Assembly: GCA_019279435.1 (NCBI GenBank)
Contig: JAAALK010000283.1
Span: forward strand, 62,292,642 to 62,356,641
DNA from: Zizania palustris
Taxonomy: Eukaryota > Streptophyta > Magnoliopsida > Poales > Poaceae
DNA length: 64,000 bases
Reading direction: 5' to 3'
Numbering within the stretch: the first letter of the stretch is position 1; the number at the start of each line of letters is the position of its first letter. Made by a program: the position numbers and the translations under genes. Positions 31,601 through 40,983 of this stretch are shown piece by piece. The notes under the pieces are model-generated. The model worked only from the letters and a program-made list of their open reading frames with translations, ran no database searches and had not been told where the DNA came from.

Positions 31601-34600
31601 CACTTAAAATATAATGCAGTCCTCGTATGCCTCGGCTTTCCTTGCCGTCTTAACTATGGAATCCCCAAATAATTTCTTATATATCTGTAGAACATAGAAG
31701 GTGAAAATACCAAGTTTCTGAAACTCTGAAAATATGCAACACCTACTGCTTGATTGTGTACCAATTGTCAAAATTCCCAATTAATCCCACCCCAACTCTT
31801 AAATGTACATTTTTGCATGTAGCCCTTATGAAGCAAGCAGACATCATATTTCTGTAAGTACACCTTATGTTGCCTCCACTTCCATCTTTCCATGGGAACA
31901 TGCACAGCTGATTCAAAATAGGATAACCCCAAAACAAAAACAGTGACACAGATAATGACCTGACCACAGTGAGCCCTCCAGGCTCCAGCCTCAATTCTAG
32001 CTCACTCTCACCGGTCTGCCACTAACTCGGAGTATGCCCTGCTCCCTCTTCTGACGTCCTGTGCACCTCAGTGTGCAGAGTCTCATGAATAACCACAAAT
32101 CTATCGAATATATATCCATCTGGCACAAAGGATATCTGGGAAAGCATCAATAATAACTTTATGAGATACCTTACCCTGTCTTGTGGCTAATGCTTTGGTG
32201 ATGAACTTTAAACTTCAATTGAGAAGGCAAATATGTCTGTATTGCTTTATATTTGTAGCATCTGCACTATTAGGAATGACAATGATCAGAGGCATAGTTC
32301 AGCCTTCTACATCTCATTTGACTGTAAAGTTCTCATGCTTTTTCCTCTTTTCATATGCACAGAAGCATTTATTAAAGTTCCTTTAGGATCTGTTTGAATC
32401 CTAGATATTGGATTCAAAATTGAAGAATTGGAATTTATTTCTATGAGATGGGCTGTTTGAACCATTTTGGAATTATAGTTATGAAATCCTATCTAGAATT
32501 CACCTTATAATTCATAGTTCAGTCTAATTCTTTTTCAAGAAAAAAGAATTGACTGGAATCCCTACCTCTCCTCCTATCTTAGATAGACTTAGATGGAGAT
32601 GATGATATTTTTTGTAATAATGGAATTGATTCCATGGTTTGATCATCAAAACAAGTTTTAAAATTAGTTCTTAGATTTTTATTCTATGGAATGCTCAAAC
32701 AGAAATATTGGATTTCAATTGAATTCCACGCAGTTCAATTTTTTATGAAATCTGAAATGGATTCTAATTCTTCTAATACCTAGGATCCAAACGGGGCCTT
32801 AGGGATGCTATTGATTACATGGACGTTCTGTTTGGCCGCATGTCCATAGTGAACAGTAAATTTATAGCAACTCAATCTTTCATTATCAGTGTTTGAAAAA
32901 TCAGCCGATTAACTAAATAATCGACTGACCAATAAACTTGTGATCGGCACATGACATGTTAATTTATTGCATAATTGACCATGGAATCGACCATTCAACA
33001 CGATTAATTGACTGGTCAACCCAATTAATCGCTGTCAACCTATATAAAAACCTTATTTGCTAGGGCTTTCTCTAGATGCCCCTTTCCCATTTTGCCCCTT
33101 CGAGCACTCTAGCTACTGGCACCTTTCAAGCCTCCCTCGCCCCCTTGTGTCGCCAGCACCCTCACAGCAGCCTTGCTCCCTGCATTCCCCCTCTCGTGTG
33201 TCGCCACCTCTTGGCGTGCCCCCTCATGCCGCTGATAGACTTGCCACGTGCCCTGCGCCCTGCGCGCCCCCTCACTGTCTTGAGTGGTTGAGAGTATGAA
33301 CTGTGTGTAGTCTTCACTCTTGAAAACTACTATGGAAGTATGAATGATCCAAATTGGAAACAACCTTGTCAAGATCTTATACATGTTTACATAAGTACTT
33401 TTTGCGAACCGATTAACGATTGACCAATTAATTCAGTTAATTCCCAATTAACCAATTAATCCCTACTCCCTTGCTGGCCAATGATTTACCATAACCATTT
33501 TTTTTCAAAATTGTTCATTATAATTTGGTGCGGTTCTTGTCACTGGAGCTTCAGGACTTACAGAAGAAGCATATGCATCTGATCTGTGTAGCTGGCATCT
33601 AATGTTTTCCTGTGCTTAATTGCCACCTGAGTGTTTCTTATGCTCTCAGCCTCCCAGCCATTCTGTGTACTGACAAGTTTATGGGGCAAAGAAGAACTTG
33701 GGTATGCATTTTCTTTTTTTTTGAGTATTTACTGTGGATTTGTTCGCAGATGGGAACTTCCAAATGAGCAGCCTAACTACTCTGCATCAACAGCCAATGA
33801 GCGACGGCGTGATAGGAACCCACCTCCCATGGATCCTGAAAAGTTGAAGGCTGTAATTGCTGGATACTCACAGGGTATATTTTTCTTGCCATAAACATTA
33901 AGTTGTAATGTGATTTCGATTTCCTTGTAACTTTTAGATTGTTACAGTTGGGAAGGCATTTGCTGCTGCTACTATATTGGTGTTTGGAGGAGCAACAGCT
34001 GTTGTATTATACACAGCAGACAAGCTACAGTTCAATTCAGTAAGTCAAATAACTGGCTTTAAGCCAACAATTGATTGGAATAAATGTATGACCTTCACCT
34101 CCCGAAGACTTTATGGCTATTGGCTAGAACACCATGTTTTTCATCCATCTTATTTGTACTTTATGATTGGTGTTAGAGATTTATAGCTGCGTGGGTGCAG
34201 TTCTACCTTATCTGTTTTCATATGATAATTGTTCCTAGTGGCCCTCGTTTGTTCTCTGGCATACTTGAGTAATTGAAACTCTTACATCCAAGGTAGAGAT
34301 GGTGATAACCTTAAGGATACAAAGGGTTTCTTCAGTTCAATGGATGTATCAAAGAAACATAAAATTTGGCACGGTATTGGTTTATGTGATGACAGTTGAG
34401 CAGTTTCCTTTTTGGTTATGTTCATGCAGATTATAATTGACATGTTATGCATACACCAAAATACATACTAAATTATGTGTTGCTATGAACCTTATGCATT
34501 AACATATCCTTCTAGGTAGATGATGTCAGAAGTAAAGGAAGAGATGCAGTGCAACCACGAGCTGGTATGATCAAAGAAAAAATAGCTCCATTGAGAAACT

Positions 34601-34850
34601 GGGTAATCAAAATTCTTTACACACCTTACTTTTCTGCTTACAACATACTGTTCTACTTTCTTTGTTAGTCCTTTTTTGCTTTCGATCCTCTTAACTCATG
34701 TAGTTCTGTTGATACACCTTTTCACATTCTGAACTGCAGGCCCAAGAGATGTCCCGAAAATGGCATTTCGATGGAGATGATGCCAAGAAGTCCGCCATTG
34801 TCAGAGAACTTTCAAGAGCACTGGGCTCTAGGACACCACCACCAAATTGA
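28649..34850 (+). CDS. Plant protein of unknown function with one transmembrane segment
   Basis: Five exons join in phase: 28649-28986, 33750-33874, 33948-34039, 34516-34602 and 34740-34850, giving 250 residues. The start MSFLAGRLAAKEGAYFLQE was chosen because it is the first ATG in the frame after the promoter-like region. Residues 1-113 are Ala- and Pro-rich. Exon 2 (residues about 113-154) is charged (ANERRRDRNPPPMDPEKLK). Exon 3 encodes one hydrophobic span, about residues 158-176 (AAATILVFGGATAVVLY). The tail is basic and acidic (MSRKWHFDGDDAKKSAIV) and ends RTPPPN. I do not recognise the family. Conservation of splice phase and lack of stops argue for a real gene. The first intron is 4.76 kb, full of transposons. 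Confidence 0.75.
29541..31309. mobile_element. MITE split by a small LTR element
   Basis: The left piece (29541-29601, GGGAATCCCCCATTG...) and right piece (31014-31309, ...ACCACAATGGAGATGTTC) together match the MITE at 40094-40373 in their tips and in internal blocks such as CTCCAATGTATTTGCTA. The right side is followed by TTA (31310-31312), but the left duplication is no longer recognisable. The insert between the pieces is the LTR element at 29602. Confidence 0.68.
29602..31008 (+). mobile_element. Small non-autonomous LTR retrotransposon (TRIM-like deletion derivative)
   Basis: LTRs at 29602-30021 and 30604-31008 start TGTCATGGCC and share a TCTATATAAAC box. The element is flanked by CCTTC (29597-29601 and 31009-31013). 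A primer-binding site TTGGTATCAGAGC (30024-30036) follows the 5' LTR, and the purine tract AAGGGGGAAGAGG (about 30591-30603) precedes the 3' LTR. The 582-bp interior encodes only a Gag-like coiled-coil start (MNSQFGTGLGSTIDDMLKAI, from 30061) and what looks like the end of a gypsy Pol (QLEDELVFKGEE). It would need proteins from a full-length relative. Confidence 0.92.
31313..32382 (+). other. Intron DNA of the unknown-function gene, no element recognised
   Basis: Mixed AT-rich sequence including an AGAGAG microsatellite at about 31373-31390; nothing else supported. Confidence 0.5.
32386..32798. mobile_element. Tourist-like (PIF/Harbinger) MITE
   Basis: The tips GGATCTGTTTGAATCC and GGATCCAAACGGGGCC are imperfect inverted repeats. 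The element is flanked by the TTA duplication (32383-32385 and 32799-32801), is 413 bp long and AT-rich. It lies in intron 1 of the unknown-function gene. Confidence 0.87.
32887..33513. mobile_element. Non-autonomous hAT-like element, second family member
   Basis: The left tip CAGTGTTTGAAAAAT and right tip TTTTTTTTCAAAATTG are flanked by the 8-bp duplication TTCATTAT (32879-32886 and 33514-33521). Length (627 bp), AT-rich arms with GATTAA/AATCG repeats and a GC-rich centre match the 644-bp element in the neighbouring gene. It also has a CTATATAAAAACC box (33041-33053), oriented opposite to that of the first copy. It is in intron 1 of the unknown-function gene. Confidence 0.83.
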
Positions 34851-35508
34851 TCAAACGCCGCCGGCCGGCTGCTGCTGCTAATGTTTGCCATTACCAAGTT
34901 CCTTACTTGTACTCTCATGTATATGTTTTTATAATCCTATATATATTGAATAACATAAAATTAATTAGTTACAGACCGTTCTGATCCGTGTAAAGTACTG
35001 TAGGTTCAGATTTGGATTCCGGCAATAACACATAGGTCCTGTTTAAATTGAATTGTGTGTAATTCAATTAAAATCTAATATTTCTGTTTGGACATTTCAT
35101 AAAATTAAAATCTAAGAACTAATTCTAAAACTTACTTATTTGGATAATCAAACCATGAAATTCATTCTATTATTATAAGAAAAACACAATTATCTTCATC
35201 TATGATTTCGGTCAAATTTTTAAGAGGAATTAAACTTAATTGTGAATTTTAAGTTGAATTCTAGATAAAATTTCATAATTTTAATTCTAAATGGTCCAAA
35301 TAGTCCGTCTCATATAATTGAATTTTAATTCTTTAATTCTAAACCAATATTTATTTAGGATAAACACGTCCATAGATTGATTGATAACCTAATATCAGCG
35401 TGCTTTTGTAATAAGTGAATCTAGTCTCTATTCTCTATGAAAAAACTTTTCTCCATCATTTATGCTCCTCTCGCTGTATCTCATCAATAGACATGAAGTA
35501 TAATCATA
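34851..35508. other. 3' flank of unknown-function gene; probable degenerate MITE about 35035-35355
   Basis: The first 100-150 bp are likely 3' UTR. The stretch beginning GGTCCTGTTTAAATTGAATT is rich in AATTCAATT-type inverted blocks like a decayed Tourist MITE, but no clean tips were found. Confidence 0.4.
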
Positions 35509-35511
35509 TAA

Positions 35512-35869
35512 GGCTATTCATAATGAGAGTTTTATGGGTTGTTTCATGATATTAATTACCATGCCACGTTAGATTTTTTGCTGACATGACATTCAATTAA
35601 TGAGAGAAAAAAAGAAAGTAGTATCATCACCATTACATGATGCTAACTTATTTCCAAAACAAATAAAACGAAATGAAACGCCCACTGAGAATCAAATCAT
35701 TTCATCGGAGAGAGGGTATTTCATAAGAATTAGTTGCATTTAATTACACTGGTTAGCCTAGGAAATAGTGAAATAAAACTCTCCACGAAGAAAGGGTATT
35801 TCATTCAGTTGCAAAGCTAACACGGACTTTTAGGAAACAGTGTTATGAAATCCACCACTATGAATAACC
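35512..35869. mobile_element. Tourist-like MITE, copy A
   Basis: The tips GGCTATTCATAATG and TATGAATAACC are flanked by TAA (35509-35511 and 35870-35872). It is 358 bp and closely similar along its whole length to copy B at 44950. Confidence 0.88.
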
Positions 35870-35872
35870 TAA

Positions 35873-36550
35873 CACATGCATCTTTTTGAGAATGATGTCA
35901 TATGAAATCTTATGTAGAAATCACTTTCTTGCAATAGACTCCTATAACCTAACTGTGACCATTTGAGAAATGACGTGTCTGATATACGTGCCGATTTCAT
36001 AAAATAACTGACCTATAATTGGGCTACCAATTCTTTAATTAAGTAAACCACCATTTATAACTACGTCGATTCCATATACGTATTGATTTAATATGAAATC
36101 GACATATATGATGTTAAGGCCTATCTGATGCATGGTCTGTGCAAGTGATATATGGCATGGCCATGATTGGATTGGGATGAATGGAGGTTGCAGCATCAAG
36201 CGTCAGGGAAAGTACAAGTGGCCGGGGATGTCGACCCTAACCAGCTGCGGATTAATCGTAGACTTGCAGTGTCATTCATCTGCCACAGTTGCTAATAAAG
36301 TGTGCCGCTATATGTTGGCATCATGCATGTAATGAGATAGCGACAGAAAGAAAGGGTCACAAAACAACTTTTGTCAGTATATATATCGTTAATACGTTTA
36401 GTCTTAAAAGAATTAATCTAATGGTGATGTTTAGTCTTACTAGAATCTAATGGTGATGAATACGTACCCAATACATCTTATTATTAAAAGAATCTAATAG
36501 TGATCGAATGACGCGGTTAATATATATGTCTTGCCCTTAAAACAATACCG
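35873..36550. other. Intergenic, no gene seen
   Basis: AT-rich DNA; the short frame at 36132-36332 has no recognisable features. The motif CTAATGGTGATG recurs loosely at 36420-36510. Confidence 0.4.
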
Positions 36551-36925
36551 CACTACTACTACTACAGAAACAGTGTTTAGTGACGTGTAAAAGACGCGCG
36601 TCAGTAATATATTTTTAATGATGAGTTATTTCACACGTATTAGTAATGTTACATTATTAGTGATGGGTTGCAATAGGACCCATCACTAAAGACGAGACTG
36701 ACAGGGGTGCCTAAGTGATGGGTCATACAGTGACCCGTCACTAAAAGTTGCCCTTACAGTGACGGTCTATGTTGAGACCCCATCATTAAATATGGGGTAC
36801 CATATTAGTGACGGTTGATAGTACCACTCGTCACTAAATAGTGTTGTTATATTGCGTTGTCCGAAACCCTAAGGCCACTTTTAGTGACGTCCTTGTATGA
36901 ATAACCATCACTGATGACTCCCACT

Positions 36926-36933
36926 TATAAATA
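36926..36933 (+). promoter_or_regulatory. TATA box, left promoter of the B3-carrying CACTA element
   Basis: TATAAATA sits 240 bp before the first ATG of the B3 gene and is followed by a GC-rich leader. The same block recurs at 38635. Confidence 0.55.
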
Positions 36934-37164
36934 GGTGGAACACCGAAGTGAATTGTCATGTTTTCATTTTGTGCATGTCCTTAACCCTAGACTTCCGTCG
37001 CCGTCGTCACCTTCGTCGCGCTCCTTGCCACTCTGACGCCCTCCACACCTCTGCACCTCAGTTACATTCTCATTCTCATAAGTTTTTTCATGCTTACTAT
37101 TAAATATCATTTTATACATTCATTTATCCGAAAAAATTGCTTATTAAATTTATCAATTAGGGAT

Positions 37165-38273
37165 ATGGCAAACATTCCAAGAAATCTACATGTACCAATC
37201 TATGTTCCCGATAGTTTCTTAATAAAGATCAATCATCTAGTTAACGACGGACGTCACTAGGTTTATATTTTTTTGTACATTGCATATATTGTTTATTGTG
37301 TTAACAAACTAAAGCGGTATTACTTTACTATTGTAGTATTTATCAAAAAGATTTTGTGAAATCAATAACATTTGTGCTAACGATACCCTCTAAATAACGA
37401 CAAAAGATGGGTGCACCACTGAGGTTGAGGTTATGAGCTGTGCGGGCGATAGTAGGATATGCTTCCATAAAGGGTGGCCTGAATTTAGTAGAAGAGGTGG
37501 CCTAACACAAGGGGACTATTTGGTAATAACAATGGAACATACCCTATTGATAGTTATGGCCAAAATTTACACTAACTTTGGTGATGAGAATACCCCAACG
37601 ACTATCAAAGTGGAGGACAACGACGATAGTGGTATACATAGAGAACTGACATTACTTACTACACATACATGTTTTTTTATGTTCTTATTATGATTTCTTA
37701 TAATGTTAGGGGAGTGTCCTAGCAATGATGCATATAAGAAGGGGAAGCGGATAGCCATGGAGGTCGACATCGACCAAATGGACCAATTGAAGCACATCTG
37801 TTATTTTGACAATCCAACAGATATAACTCCAACAAGGAAGGTACTCCCGCAAGATATCTCAGTAGGTTTATCCTCCAAGAGTCGATTATATGTCTGCACA
37901 ATAAATAACACGATCATCAACAAGAAGTCGATGGTAAATTATTTGCACATGTAGTTGGTTAACTAGATCATCTATATAGATAGCCTTCTCTAATAGCTTT
38001 GTTTTAATTTTATTTTTATAGTACTTTTCAAGGCAATATTGTGAAAAGTATATCACACCTCACCTACACCACCAAACCATCGAGATTCAGGTGGTAGTAG
38101 CAGGGTATGAGGCAGTCCCAATTGTGGTGCATAAAGCAACGAATGGACGATGCTATCTAACTAAAGGTTTTGACCAATTTCTTCACGACAACTCGTTAGA
38201 AGTTGGCACAGTGTGCGCCTTTTATTTCAACATCAATAATGATACAATTGAGGTTGTAATGTATGCGGTGTAA
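37165..38273 (+). pseudogene. Two-B3-domain DNA-binding protein gene inside CACTA element (REM-like), 5' part damaged
   Basis: Three exons join cleanly in frame. Exon b ends at 37631, exon c is 37710-37933, and exon d is 38022-38273 with a TAA stop. Exon b carries the second half of a B3 domain (TTKDGCTTEVEVMSC, ICFHKGWPEFSRRGGLTQGD, YLVITME). Exon d carries another (YFSRQYCEKYITPHL, CYLTKGFDQFLHDNSLEVGT, CAFYFN). The linker in exon c is polar. Upstream, an ATG at 37165 gives MANIPRNLHVPIYVPDSFLI, which fits a B3 start. The next coding stretch (DFVKSITFVLTIPS, about 37350-37391) is in a different frame from exon b, with a TAA at 37391-37393 in the latter. As read, the 5' half is therefore frameshifted. 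B3 proteins bind DNA as transcription factors; a role in the transposon is unknown. Confidence 0.75.
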
Positions 38274-38604
38274 ACCTAGGGTATGATCGATGTAATATTA
38301 TGTTATAAATATTTTGTGATGAATTATATGTGTTCAATGTTAAATTATCTATGATGCTATTTAGAATGTTGGATGCCAAATCATGGCTTGACTTTGACTC
38401 AAGATTCAACATAAAAACTATTTTTTTTAAAATGACCACAATATTAGTGACGAGTAACAATAGTCAACCGCCACTAAAAGAACTTTTAGCGATGTGTAAC
38501 ATTATGACCCGTCACTACAAAGTAATAACAGGTGAGCCATTAAGCAACCTTTAGTGACGAGTAATAATAGTTAACTATCACTAAAGGCTCTATAGTCTAG
38601 GGTT

Positions 38605-38760
38605 AGGGCCACATCACTAATGACTCCTCTCGCTTATAAATAGGTGGGGCACCAAAGTGAATCGTCACGCTTTTATTTCACGCAACCCTAATTACCCTAA
38701 CTCCCACCGCCGCCGTCGCCTTCGTCGTGCTACTCGCCGCTTCGTCGTTGCTCCTAGCCA
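38605..38760 (+). repeat. Second copy of the CACTA promoter and leader, downstream of the B3 gene
   Basis: The block with TATAAATAGGTGG (38635-38647), followed by CACCAAAGTGAATCGTCAC and a CCGCCGTCGCCTTCGTCG leader, repeats 36885-37030 in the same orientation, 1,709 bp away. It has no recognised coding region after it, only an open-looking GC-rich stretch to about 38880. Confidence 0.8.
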
Positions 38761-39740
38761 CATGCACCGTCGGTTGTGGCGCGCGTGGCCGCCATTCGCT
38801 GGCACCTTGGTTGCATCCTCCTCATCCTTCTCCTAAGGTCGTCATCCTCTTCCTCTTCCTCGTCTAGATGCACCATCCGTTGTTGCTAACTTTGTTTTAA
38901 TTTTATTGTTACAAGGTAAATTGACCTACTTTTTTTAGCTAATTTCTTCGAGATAAATACTGGTTTTAGTCAATTTCTTCGAGATATCACACTCGAAGTT
39001 GGCATGGCCATTCACCGTGGTGCTCCTCGGGCTACCCATCATGTTTCTCTTCAAGCTGCCCATGGTGCTTCTCCAAGGATACTATCCAAGCACTTGATAT
39101 CACTACCAGCAAGCTATTAGTTAAAAGCCATGAAACCATCTTATGTATGGATAATGATATGACACTATCCAAGCTCTCAATATTACTATAAGTTAGCGCA
39201 CTATTAGTTAGAAGCCATGAAACCATTTTATGTATGTATCTTTGTTTTAGCCATGTTTTTTTCGAGATAACGAGTTAGAATTTAATATATGTGATACTAA
39301 TTTTGTAATGAATATTCTGTAATGAATTATGTGTGATGTGCTTTGGATGTTGCATATGTGGGCTCCCAAATTTAGGAAGCAACTTAAAAATTATTATTTT
39401 TTGAAATGTCCATATTATTAGTGATGGGTGGTAATTATCACCCGTCACTAAAGAATACATTAATGACGGGTGATAGTTATCACCCGTCATTGAAGAACAC
39501 ATTAGTGACGGGTAACAAACTGTCACCCATCACCAAAGATCATAATATGTGAGTCCATAGGAGTGAGGTTTGACCTTTTAGTTTTAGTGACGGGTGTTTA
39601 CTCGTCACTATTGATGTCACATTACTGACGCGATAAGAGTGACGAGAGACATGCCCGTCACTAATATACATTATGACCTATCACTAATGTATGTTTCTGT
39701 GGTAGTGCCGTTACATGAACCAAATAGTTTAAAATTATTA

Positions 39741-39827
39741 TTAGTGACGGTTTTTAATCCATCACTGATTAGTGACAGTGGTCGACTGAACCGCCACTAA
39801 TAATGTTACTGATAATCTCTGATAGTG
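39741..39827. repeat. Isolated CACTA terminus
   Basis: Just outside the right end of the B3-carrying element, TTAGTGACGG and CCGCCACTAATAA repeats lead to ...AATCTCTGATAGTG, another CACTA-type right tip of the same motif family. No matching left tip was found, so this is a fragment of a second element. Confidence 0.65.
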
Positions 39828-40093
39828 CAATATAATGATAATCCATACGTCGTTAATACGTTTGACGGTGATTGAAAGTCGTTAATATGTCGTACCTAAC
39901 ATCTCAACATCTCCTCCTGCATTTGTGACTTGTGACCACACTCCCCACCCAAAAAAAATATATTAATGGAATCAGCAGTAACAAACTTAACCCGTTCCCG
40001 GTGACAATATAATGATAATCCATACGTCGATATTTTGTGGCCATGCACGAGATTTGAACAAACAAACTCTCGCTACATGCAATGCTTTGCTTA

Positions 40094-40373
40094 GAGTATT
40101 TCCATTGTAATTGTTATCTTTAACTTGCTATTCATAATAATAGTAAGTCTTCTTATTTTAATTGACTTATTATTTTGTTACTCACTCCATTGTACTTGCT
40201 ATTTGATTTCCTATTTCTTTCACCAAATTTGCTACAACTTGCTACATGTAGAGAAATTTGGTGAGAGAAATAACAAGCCCCCTAAAATAACAAGTACAAT
40301 AGAGACATCTTTTAAATAATTTCTACTATTTTTAAGGATAACAAATTAGATAACAATTACAATGGAGATATGC
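40094..40373. mobile_element. Tourist-like MITE
   Basis: The tips GAGTATTTCCATTGTAATTG and CAATTACAATGGAGATATGC are inverted and flanked by TTA (40091-40093 and 40374-40376). It is 280 bp and is the intact relative of the split MITE at 29541. Confidence 0.88.
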
Positions 40374-40376
40374 TTA

Positions 40377-40983
40377 CCGTGTCACACCTAATTAAGCATG
40401 CAATCAGATATGTTTTACCCTTTCGGGAGCGGTCTTGTCAAAAAAAAGTTTGGTGAATATTTGAATATCTAAATGACTTTAAATGGAAATTTTGCCAAAC
40501 ACGAATGAAGTTGTATGTTTTATCAAGAGCTACAAAATTTTATATTAAGTTTGTCTCCATAAAAATCTCTACTCCTTGAAAGAGTGAGTTTATGGTGATG
40601 GTGAATTCTGCTCACTCTTTTTTTAATGACATGTGGAAGTGGAATAACAATTTGCTGCTCGATCACTCTTTTTTTTTTAATGACATGTGGGAGAACAATT
40701 TGCTATCTCACCTACTGCCTGTATGTCTCATCTACTCCATCCAGAGCACCCCACTATGCATTTAGATTGAAAGTCACCTGTCGAGGAAGACCACTGTACA
40801 GTATTACTCACGTTTAAACACACTCCACCTCTCCACGTCAGAGTTTTTATAATATTCGATGCCAATTTACTCATATCTTTTTTACTAAAAACATTAATTT
40901 TGGTAATACGATGTGAAGTCAGTTGTAGTATTAGATAATTAAGGGATGGATAATGTACTGTTTCAATGTCTAGGCGTAATACA
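40377..40983. other. Intergenic, no gene seen
   Basis: AT-rich DNA. A 20-bp phrase near TTTTTTTAATGACATGTGG occurs twice (about 40617-40636 and 40670-40690) as a short local duplication. Confidence 0.5.

Larger units (their letters stand above)
36551..39707 (+). mobile_element. Non-autonomous CACTA element carrying a two-B3-domain gene
   Basis: The left tip CACTACTACTACTACAGAAA and right tip TTTCTGTGGTAGTG are inverted, and the 3-bp duplication CCG flanks the element (36548-36550 and 39708-39710). Dense direct and inverted copies of a subterminal motif near TTAGTGACGGGT (with its partner ACCCGTCACTAA) fill 36590-36900 and 39415-39700, and a third cluster lies inside at 38440-38600. It is 3,157 bp, with no transposase. 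The body is instead a spliced gene for a protein with two B3 domains. Mobilisation would need a transposase from a related CACTA element. Confidence 0.9.
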
